From NCBI GenBank assembly GCA_016868055.1, contig VGHX01000023.1, forward strand, positions 1 through 32,865: a DNA stretch of 32,865 nucleotides, given 5' to 3'. This document shows, one piece after another, positions 26,355 through 32,865 of the stretch (positions within the stretch are counted from its first letter, which is position 1; each line of letters starts with the position of its first letter). Position numbers and translations under genes: made by a program. The notes below the pieces were generated by a model. That model ran no database searches and was not told the origin of the DNA. It saw only the letters and a list, made by a program, of their open reading frames with translations. The DNA comes from Betaproteobacteria bacterium. GTDB taxonomy: Bacteria; Pseudomonadota; Gammaproteobacteria; Burkholderiales; Burkholderiaceae_D.

Positions 26355-26380
26355 AGCCCGCCTCGGCGGGCTATTTTTTT
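26355..26380 (+). terminator. Rho-independent terminator of pstS
   Basis: AGCCCGCC (26355-26362) and GGCGGGCT (26365-26372) form a strong GC stem, followed by A and seven T. It lies 50 bases after the pstS stop. Confidence 0.92.
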
Positions 26381-26452
26381 GCCAAATGAGGCGCCGCCCC
26401 TGATGGTCTGGCAAGTTGATACGGTTTCAGCTTGAGCCCCTAGAATGACGCA

Positions 26453-27168
26453 ATGAGGCGATTCAAATTTACGCTTTGTGGTCTGCTGCTGCCGGCGCTG
26501 TGGCTTGCCAATGGTGCGGCTTGGGCCGCCCGCCCCTTTGTCCCGACGACGCCAGACTGACCACCGCCGGAAGCTGCCAGTTGGAGAGTTGGACCCGGCT
26601 CTACCCCAACAGCACCGAGCTATGGGCGCTGCCTGCATGTAATCCCACTGGCAACCTCGAGATCACGGTTGGGGGCGGCGCGGCCAAGCTGGGTGAAGCC
26701 ACAGGGTGGACCGATGATTACGTGCTGCAAGCGAAAACGCTGTTCAAAACGCTGGAGCCCAACGGCTGGGGCATCGGCGCGGCGATCGGCACGATTCAAC
26801 ATCCTAAAATTAATCCGGGGCCTAACCTGCTGGGGAACCGCTATGCTTATGTGCCGCTATCAATGTCATTCGCAGACGATCTGGTGGTGGTTCACCTCAA
26901 TGGCGGCTGGCTCAGAGATAAAGCCACCGGCAAAGACCAAACAACTTGGGGTATTGGCACCGAGCTAAACCTCGACACCAAGCTCACGCTGATTGCAGAG
27001 AGCTTCGGCAACAGCATTGACCGACCGTATTGGCAAGCGGGCACACGATACAGCGTTATGCCCGGGCTATTTCAAATTGATGCGACCGTGGGTCGTCAAT
27101 ACGGCAACGCGGGCGATCATCGCTGGCTGTCGTTTGGTGTGCGTTTTACGCCTGAAAAGCTTTTCTGA
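26453..27168 (+). pseudogene. Exported protein of unknown function, frameshifted near the signal peptide
   Basis: ATG 26453 opens a signal peptide (MRRFKFTLCGLLLPALWLA, cut near AWA) that runs on as ARPFV and then meets a stop. The body (about 208 residues, beginning DDARLTTAGSCQLESW) is in another frame from about 26545 to 27168. The two join as RPFV-x-DDARL if one base is restored between 26542 and 26545, where GTC is followed by CC GAC GAC. So a single base is missing. The body ends in alternating hydrophobic strands (WQAGTRYSVMPGLFQIDATV, then LSFGVRFTPEKLF with a terminal Phe), as in outer-membrane or surface beta proteins. I recall similar uncharacterised betaproteobacterial proteins but no function. 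The shift may be a read error or a true loss. Confidence 0.75.
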
Positions 27169-27181
27169 AACCAGAAATTTT

Positions 27182-28483
27182 TTAGCCTTGGCGTAGCAAC
27201 ATGGCACTGCGCGGAAATTGAATCGTGAATTTACTGCCCTTGCCATCCTCCGACTGAATCTGTAGCTGCGCGTCATGTCGCATCAGTACGTGTTTCACAA
27301 TCGCCAAGCCGAGCCCAGTACCCTTGGTTTCACGCGAGCGACTCTTGTCGACGCGGTAGAAGCGCTCGGTGAGTCTCGACAAGTGCTCCTGACTGATACC
27401 AATACCAGAGTCTGACACGGTGCATCTCGGTCCTGCATCGCCGGCTGACCACTGGATCTCGACCTGTCCACCGTCGGGCGTGTAACGCACTGCATTGGAT
27501 ACCAGGTTACCGATCGCACTACGCAACTCTTCCGTGTTCCCATACAAATCCGGGCCATCCACCACCAGACTAATCTGATGCCGACCCGCTGACAATGCAT
27601 TCGCCTCGGCTTCAATTTGACCCAGTAGCTCGCGCATGTTGATCTCTTCTTCGCACAACGGATAATCCATCGACTCGAGCCGCGTTAATACCAACATGTC
27701 CTCGACCAAGTGCTGCATGCGCTGACCCTGCTCTACCATCAACTTCATGTGGCGTGCGCGGGTTGGCTGGTCGAGGTCAGGTTGATGAGCGGCGATTTCC
27801 AGGAATCCGTTAATCACTGTCAGTGGCGTACGCAGCTCATGTGAAGCGTTGGCAATAAAGTCGCGTCGCATCTGGTCAAGCCGTTCAAAATCAGTCACAT
27901 CATGCGACACCAAGATATGGCGGCGGTTTTCAAAAGGAATCAGACGGATAATGAGTTTGCGGTCATCCAAGCTTAAGGCCAGAGGGTCTTCATAGCGACC
28001 CAAAATAATGTAGTCAATAAACTCCGGACTACGGATCAGGTTGGTGACGCGCATACCTTTGTCGGTCGCGAGCGAAAGGCCCAGATGCTGCTCGGCGATC
28101 GGATTGCACCATTCTAAAAACAGCACATCGTCCATTAGCACCACACCATCAGGCAGCTGGCTCATGGCCTGTCGAAACCGCGACAACCACTCGGCTAAAT
28201 CTGCACGGTTTTTTTGGTCCTCGCGGCGCATGCGGTACAGTTTGGCGAAAATTTCGGTCCAGGCACCACCGCCATCATCGAGCCTTGCCTTGTCCGGGTC
28301 CTCCAGCCAAGCGGATAGCCGATACATATAAAACAGTTGCCTCAGTAACAGCAGCACGATCAACAACAGCGCTACTAAAACCCCGGTCAGCACACCCCAA
28401 AAGTAGCCGGCCAGCAGCCCAAGAACACTCACTAGCGCGAAGCGCAAAGCGACAGGTATCCAGAACAAGGACTGATGCGTCAT
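27182..28483 (-). CDS. phoR: Phosphate-regulon sensor kinase PhoR
   Basis: 433 residues. Two adjacent membrane segments lie near 10-50 with almost no periplasmic loop, as usual for PhoR. A PAS-like domain is near 100-190 (LPDGVVLMDDVLFLEWCN). The H box NASHELRTPLTV carries the phosphorylated His215. The N box is NLVSNAVRYTPDGG, G1 DSGIGIS and G2 GTGLGLAI. It senses phosphate supply through PstSCAB-PhoU and phosphorylates PhoB. Last gene of pstCAB-phoU-phoB-phoR, 83 bases after phoB; that gap contains a small hairpin (GCGGCA/TGCCGC). No good ribosome site is seen. Convergent with the frameshifted gene at 26453. Confidence 0.95.
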   Translation of the reverse strand: MTHQSLFWIPVALRFALVSVLGLLAGYFWGVLTGVLVALLLIVLLLLRQLFYMYRLSAWLEDPDKARLDDGGGAWTEIFAKLYRMRREDQKNRADLAEWLSRFRQAMSQLPDGVVLMDDVLFLEWCNPIAEQHLGLSLATDKGMRVTNLIRSPEFIDYIILGRYEDPLALSLDDRKLIIRLIPFENRRHILVSHDVTDFERLDQMRRDFIANASHELRTPLTVINGFLEIAAHQPDLDQPTRARHMKLMVEQGQRMQHLVEDMLVLTRLESMDYPLCEEEINMRELLGQIEAEANALSAGRHQISLVVDGPDLYGNTEELRSAIGNLVSNAVRYTPDGGQVEIQWSAGDAGPRCTVSDSGIGISQEHLSRLTERFYRVDKSRSRETKGTGLGLAIVKHVLMRHDAQLQIQSEDGKGSKFTIQFPRSAMLLRQG

Positions 28484-28566
28484 AGGGAGCAGGTGTATTT
28501 CCCGGTTTGTGCCGGGCGGACGGAATGGCAGCCGGCGGCAAGCTGCCGCGATTGTACTGGAGAGCG

Positions 28567-29256
28567 CTACTTCTCCGACAGCATATAGCCCACACTGCGG
28601 ACGGTCTTGATCAGACCGTCTGCCGGGGCCAGTGCCTTGCGCAGCCGAAGGATGTGGACATCGACGGTACGCTCTTCCAGCACTACATGATCGCCCCAGA
28701 CCTTGTCGAGCAACTGGCTGCGGGTGAACACGCGCTCGGGATGTGCGATCAGGAACCGCAGCAGCTTGAACTCGGCATGTCCTATCTCGATCGGCTGCCC
28801 ATCTATGCTAACGCGGCAACTGACCGGGTCTACCGTGAGCGCGCCAGCGCGCATCTCAAGCTCGGAGTGCTCTGGGGTTTTTCGGCGTATCAAGGCCTTG
28901 ATACGCGCATTTAGCTCGCGTGGCGAGAATGGTTTGGTAATGTAATCATCAGCGCCTTGCTCCAGGCCCTGCACCTTGTCTTCTTCCATGCTCTTTGCGG
29001 TGAGCATGATGATCGGCAGGGCGGAGAAATTACGGTCAGCGCGAATTCGAGACAGCAGCTTGATACCGGATTGATCTGGAAGCATCCAATCCAGCAGCAT
29101 GAGCTGCGGGCGCTTTTGCTGCAGATAGGCCCACGCTCCCGCAGTATCGTTCACTGCATCGACGACCCAGCCAGCGCCCTTTAGCGAAAACGTAATCAGC
29201 TCGACGATCGATGGCTCGTCTTCGACAATCAGGATAGTAGGTTCTGCTACTGCCAT
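28567..29256 (-). CDS. phoB: Phosphate-regulon response regulator PhoB
   Basis: 229 residues, OmpR/PhoB type. In the receiver domain the acidic pair is Glu12-Asp13, the phosphorylated residue is Asp56 (LLDWMLPD), and MLTAK and ITKPF are present. The winged-helix output domain has EFKLLRFLIAHPERVFTRSQ and RTVDVHILRLRKAL. Binds Pho boxes as a head-to-tail dimer; seven such sites are proposed in this window. It begins 15 bases after phoU. Confidence 0.96.
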   Translation of the reverse strand: MAVAEPTILIVEDEPSIVELITFSLKGAGWVVDAVNDTAGAWAYLQQKRPQLMLLDWMLPDQSGIKLLSRIRADRNFSALPIIMLTAKSMEEDKVQGLEQGADDYITKPFSPRELNARIKALIRRKTPEHSELEMRAGALTVDPVSCRVSIDGQPIEIGHAEFKLLRFLIAHPERVFTRSQLLDKVWGDHVVLEERTVDVHILRLRKALAPADGLIKTVRSVGYMLSEK

Positions 29257-29271
29257 TCGGAATAGATCGCC

Positions 29272-29970
29272 TTAGCCAGCGCCCTGTTGCACTGCGTAGT
29301 CTGTATGGCGTATGTCTTTGCCTTCAACGATATACACCACGTACTCGGCGATGTTTTTGGCGTGATCACCAATACGCTCAATCGCCTTCGCGACCCACAA
29401 AGTGTCGAGCGCTGCCGAGATCGTTCGGGGATCTTCCATCATGAAGGTAATGACATTACGCATCACTAATCTGAACTCGCTGTCAACTTTCTCATCAGCG
29501 ATAATCAGCTTGGTCGCCAGCTTGTGGTCGAGCCGGGCAAACGCGTCGAGTGACTCATGCAGTAATTTGCCGGCGTGCTCAGCCATCACGCGAATGGTTT
29601 CTTCATGTGCTATCGGAACCAGGCCGCGATGCTGTAACTGCGCAGCGGCGCGCGCGATTTTTGTGGCTTCATCACCCACACGCTCAAGGTCTGTGATCAC
29701 CTTGATTGTTGCCATCACCGTACGCAGATCATTCGCTGCAGGTTGACGTTTAACGATCAGGTGGCTGCATGCATCATCTAGCGCCACCTCCATCTGGTTA
29801 ACCTCGAGATCGGCGGCAATGATACGCTCAGCCTCTCTGGCATCGAGTAACCGGAAGCAAGCAAGCGCGTCGAAGAACTGTTTTTCAACTAAGCCGCCCA
29901 TCTGCAAGACGCGCGAACGGATGGCTTCAAGGTCTTGCTCATACTGGCGCGATGAATGTTCATTCGGCAT
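29272..29970 (-). CDS. phoU: Phosphate transport regulator PhoU
   Basis: 232 residues made of two PhoU three-helix repeats, with the metal-site type motifs DLERVGDEATKIA (first repeat) and AIERIGDHAKNIAEYVVY (second repeat). It links PstB to PhoR and keeps PhoR off when phosphate is plentiful. GGAGAG five bases before the ATG. It lies 13 bases after pstB and 15 before phoB, in one operon. Confidence 0.96.
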   Translation of the reverse strand: MPNEHSSRQYEQDLEAIRSRVLQMGGLVEKQFFDALACFRLLDAREAERIIAADLEVNQMEVALDDACSHLIVKRQPAANDLRTVMATIKVITDLERVGDEATKIARAAAQLQHRGLVPIAHEETIRVMAEHAGKLLHESLDAFARLDHKLATKLIIADEKVDSEFRLVMRNVITFMMEDPRTISAALDTLWVAKAIERIGDHAKNIAEYVVYIVEGKDIRHTDYAVQQGAG

Positions 29971-29983
29971 GGTGCTCTCCGTA

Positions 29984-30790
29984 TCAGCCGAAGCGGCCGG
30001 TGATGTAGTCTTGTGTTTCTTTTTTGGTTGGGTTCAGGAAGATCTTGTCGGTCTCGCCAAACTCTACCAATTCACCCAGGTACATGTATGCAGTGAAGTC
30101 CGAGCAACGCGCTGCTTGCTGCATATTATGAGTCACTATGGCAATGGTGTAGTCTTCTTTCAGCTCGCTGATCAGCTCTTCGATTTTTACTGTCGAGATC
30201 GGATCAAGCGCCGAGGTAGGCTCATCAAGCAGCACCACATCAGGCTTGACCGCAACCGCTCGGGCAATACACAAGCGCTGCTGCTGACCACCTGACAAAG
30301 ACAAACCGCTTTTACCGAGTTTGTCTTTCACTTCGCCCCACAAAGCCGCCTTGTTAAGCGCCCACTCAACCCGCTCATCCATCTCGCCTTTGGACAGGTT
30401 TTCATACAGACGCACACCAAACGCAATGTTTTCGTAAATCGACATCGGAAACGGCGTCGGCTTCTGAAATACCATACCCACTTTGGCACGCAGCACGTTG
30501 ACGTCGACATCCTTGTCCAGGATATTACGGCCATTGAAAACAATTTCGCCCTTGGCCCGCTGCCCGGGATATAGGTCGTACATACGATTGAAGGTGCGAA
30601 GCAAAGTCGACTTGCCACATCCTGAAGGCCCGATGAAGGCTGTTACTTTGCGCTCGTAGATGTCGAGGTTAATCTGCTTGAGACCTTGGAAGCTGCCGTA
30701 GAAAAAATCCAGCTCCTTGACGTGGATTACCGGGGTCAGGTCATCCACAGAAACCGGCGATGACTCGCTCAATGTCGCGATATTGATCAT
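29984..30790 (-). CDS. pstB: Phosphate ABC transporter ATP-binding protein PstB
   Basis: 268 residues. Walker A GPSGCGKS (54-61), signature LSGGQQQRL, Walker [13 protein letters not shown], and the switch His in VTHNMQQA. The ATPase subunit of the PstSCAB importer on the inner face of the membrane. The ribosome site TGAGGT overlaps the pstA stop codon, giving tight coupling (8-base gap). Confidence 0.97.
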   Translation of the reverse strand: MINIATLSESSPVSVDDLTPVIHVKELDFFYGSFQGLKQINLDIYERKVTAFIGPSGCGKSTLLRTFNRMYDLYPGQRAKGEIVFNGRNILDKDVDVNVLRAKVGMVFQKPTPFPMSIYENIAFGVRLYENLSKGEMDERVEWALNKAALWGEVKDKLGKSGLSLSGGQQQRLCIARAVAVKPDVVLLDEPTSALDPISTVKIEELISELKEDYTIAIVTHNMQQAARCSDFTAYMYLGELVEFGETDKIFLNPTKKETQDYITGRFG

Positions 30791-30798
30791 GCTTTACC

Positions 30799-31674
30799 TC
30801 AGGTAGTCTTGTTCTGTCGGATTAGCGACCGCGACAAGATATTCAGGCCGAGTACGCTTACCGTAATCAGGAGCGCGCCGCCCCATGCCAGCGATTTCCA
30901 GTTCTCGTACGGACTCATCGCAAACTGGAAAATCACCACCGGCAAATTAGCCATCGGTCGGTTCATGTCGCTGCTGAAAAACTGATTCGATAGCGCGGTG
31001 AACAGTAGCGGCGCGGTCTCACCCGAGATACGTGCCACGGCAAGTAAAATACCGGTCACCACACCCGCTTTTACCGCACGTAAGCGGATAAACGTCGCCA
31101 CTTTCCAGCGCGGCGCTCCCAGTGCGAAGGCTGCCTCGCGCAAACTTGCAGGAACCAGTTGCAGCATATTGTCGGTGGTGCGAACCACCACGGGTATCGC
31201 GATCAAGGCAATTGCGACACTACCAGCCCAGCCGGAGAAGTGTTTGACGTTAGCGACAATCACTGCATAGACGAACAGGCCGATCACGATCGATGGCGCC
31301 GACAGCATGATGTCGGTGACAAACCGTGTGATCTGTGCAAACTTGCTCTCGTGACCGTACTCTGCCAAGTAAACGCCTGCAAAGATACCGATCGGCGTGC
31401 TAATCAAGGTCGCCGTACCCACCATCAACAGACTACCCACAATCGGGTTCAGCAAACCACCGCCCTCGCTGCCTGGCGCTGGCGTAGTGCGCGTGAAAAT
31501 CTCGATATCAATAGCGCCCAGCCCATTAATCAATAAAACAGCCAAAATCCAGAACAAGAAACCAATACCGAACGCCATCGCAAAGATGGACAGTGAGATA
31601 CCGATACGGTGTCGGAGCAGCCGGTTTTTGTAAATCGGATTATCCGAGTGAAAAGGATCGGCAGTCGTACTCAT
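30799..31674 (-). CDS. pstA: Phosphate ABC transporter permease PstA
   Basis: 291 residues with six predicted membrane segments. The EAA loop [20 protein letters not shown] contacts PstB. Forms the channel with PstC. ATGA at the start overlaps the pstC stop by four bases. Confidence 0.95.
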   Translation of the reverse strand: MSTTADPFHSDNPIYKNRLLRHRIGISLSIFAMAFGIGFLFWILAVLLINGLGAIDIEIFTRTTPAPGSEGGGLLNPIVGSLLMVGTATLISTPIGIFAGVYLAEYGHESKFAQITRFVTDIMLSAPSIVIGLFVYAVIVANVKHFSGWAGSVAIALIAIPVVVRTTDNMLQLVPASLREAAFALGAPRWKVATFIRLRAVKAGVVTGILLAVARISGETAPLLFTALSNQFFSSDMNRPMANLPVVIFQFAMSPYENWKSLAWGGALLITVSVLGLNILSRSLIRQNKTT

Positions 31675-32681
31675 TTGGTGCCCTCCTTTCCTTCCAGTGA
31701 CAGCAACAGTAGCTTCGCCACCGCCAGCACCACGAAAGTGATGGCAAACAATATCAAGCCGAGCGCGAATAAGGAGGACATGTGCATGCCAGCCTCGGCC
31801 TCGGCAAATTCATTGGCCAAGGTAGAAGCAATACTGTTCCCGGGCGCGAACAAAGACCAAGACAGCTTGTGCGCATTACCGATCACAAAGGTCACTGCCA
31901 TCGTCTCGCCTAATGCTCTGCCGAGCCCCAACATGACGCCGCCGACCACACCAATACGGGTGTAAGGCAGCACGATATGCCGTACCACTTCCCAACGTGT
32001 GCAGCCGATTGCGTAGGCAGATTCTTTTAATACCCCGGGACAGGTGTCAAACACATCGCGCATCACCGAGGCGATGAAAGGAATAATCATGACCGATAAA
32101 ATCAGACCCGCCGTCAAGATACCGATGCCCATCATCGGGCCGTTGAACAGCACCCCAATCAATGGCACCTTGCCCAAGGTGGCGGCAAGGAAGGGCTGAG
32201 CGTAATCGGCAAACAGCGGCGCAAATACAAATAATCCCCACATGCCGTAAATAATGCTGGGGACGCCGGCCAGTAGCTCGACCGCAGTACCGAGTGGCTG
32301 CTTCAGCCATACCGCGCAGATCTCGGTCAAAAACAAGGCGATACCAAAACTTACCGGAAATGCAATTAACAGCGCGATCAGCGAGGTGATGACGGTACCT
32401 GCAATTGCAATCAGCGCGCCGTACTCGTCATTGACCGGATCCCACTCGATGCGGGTAATGAAGCCGGGGCCAAAATGCTCGAATGCAGGCCATGCGCCCA
32501 CAGCAAGCGAGGCGATAATGCCGACCAGGATCAGCAGCACCAACGCGGCAAATGCCATCGTCAGTTTGTGGAATAGGTAATCCTGCCAATTATGAGCACC
32601 AGACACGGCAGGCGGCGGCGCCGAGGGGCGCGCAATCGAGGACGGCTCCACATCCGTAATGGGTACGCTCATGGTTGGCAT
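31671..32681 (-). CDS. pstC: Phosphate ABC transporter permease PstC
   Basis: 336 residues. A cytoplasmic N-terminal extension of about 35 residues is followed by six or so membrane segments. The EAA loop is [20 protein letters not shown]. Channel partner of PstA. First gene of pstCAB-phoU-phoB-phoR. ATG 32681 has AAAAGG only two bases upstream; a second ATG at 32672 is also possible. A Pho box 76 bases upstream gives the operon its own phosphate-controlled promoter, separate from pstS. Confidence 0.95.
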   Translation of the reverse strand: MPTMSVPITDVEPSSIARPSAPPPAVSGAHNWQDYLFHKLTMAFAALVLLILVGIIASLAVGAWPAFEHFGPGFITRIEWDPVNDEYGALIAIAGTVITSLIALLIAFPVSFGIALFLTEICAVWLKQPLGTAVELLAGVPSIIYGMWGLFVFAPLFADYAQPFLAATLGKVPLIGVLFNGPMMGIGILTAGLILSVMIIPFIASVMRDVFDTCPGVLKESAYAIGCTRWEVVRHIVLPYTRIGVVGGVMLGLGRALGETMAVTFVIGNAHKLSWSLFAPGNSIASTLANEFAEAEAGMHMSSLFALGLILFAITFVVLAVAKLLLLSLEGKEGTK

Positions 32682-32756
32682 GGCCTTTTGATACGCTTTC
32701 GGGTGGGCATGGCCCTTTCGGGCGGGAGATTAGCCGCCGCAGGTTAACCACTCCTG

Positions 32757-32774
32757 ATGACAGTAGTGTGACCA
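32757..32774 (-). promoter_or_regulatory. Pho box upstream of pstC
   Basis: On the minus strand: TGGTCAC-ACTA-CTGTCAT, one perfect half and one diverged half with a 4-bp spacer, facing the pstCAB-phoU-phoB-phoR operon. Confidence 0.75.
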
Positions 32775-32865
32775 ATGCGCTCCATCGGCAGGACATAGCC
32801 CGGGCAGGCAGCTGCCGCGATAACGGTCGGCACTGGCACTAGCTGTTATTTCAGCGCGGTTTTAC

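Noticed and set aside
32846-32865. Possible 3' end of another minus-strand gene (ending KTALK and TAA)
   Set aside because: Only six codons are visible, too few to claim a gene.

Overview
The window reads like chromosomal DNA of a betaproteobacterium (Burkholderiales/Rhodocyclales-like) with moderate GC. The grounds are the prpBC-acnD-prpF-prpE propionate cluster with a divergent sigma-54 activator PrpR, the pstCAB-phoU-phoB-phoR order with ppk1 and sixA close by, lysine-rich histone-H1-like tails, and a betaproteobacterial type of SpeD. The genus cannot be fixed from the sequence. No tRNA, rRNA, CRISPR array or insertion sequence was recognised.

Layout. (1) 1-883, minus: the N-terminal part of a large calpain-family cysteine protease that runs off the left edge; its true start may lie behind an amber codon. 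(2) 1314-2081, plus: exodeoxyribonuclease III. (3) 2071-11817: the 2-methylcitrate cycle, prpB-prpC-acnD-prpF-prpE on the minus strand, with prpR divergent. A sigma-54 -24/-12 promoter and a group of TGTTTCA/TGAAACA heptamers lie between prpB and prpR, the last heptamer overlapping the prpR start codon. (4) 11818-13854: a gene-poor stretch with a direct repeat of the prpR 3' end, a short-chain-dehydrogenase remnant, a small hypothetical gene and ppk2. (5) 13855-17422: two paralogous lysine-rich proteins with a ribbon-helix-helix-like core and a GRPKKSK tail, bracketing speD, a DUF3047 gene broken by an amber codon, and olsB (ornithine lipid synthesis). (6) 17584-22526: phoX alkaline phosphatase, a 16-bp tandem repeat, then plcP-agt and a coupled membrane-protein gene. 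(7) 22547-32681: sixA-ppk1, pstS, a frameshifted exported protein, and the pstCAB-phoU-phoB-phoR operon.

How it works together. From about 14 kb to the right edge most genes belong to phosphate starvation. I could find Pho-box-like sites (two 7-bp CTGTCAT-type halves 4 bp apart) upstream of olsB, of the second lysine-rich protein, phoX, plcP-agt, ppk1, pstS and pstC. The expected programme is: sense and import phosphate (PstSCAB, PhoU, PhoR, PhoB), release it from organic esters (PhoX), store it as polyphosphate (PPK1, PPK2), and save it by replacing phospholipids with glycolipid (PlcP + Agt) and ornithine lipid (OlsB). The least understood members are the lysine-rich RHH-like pair, one with a good Pho box, and the small membrane protein coupled to agt. 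Three genes look damaged or doubtful: DUF3047 (internal TAG), the exported protein at 26453 (one missing base), and possibly the calpain-like gene (TAG after 14 codons).
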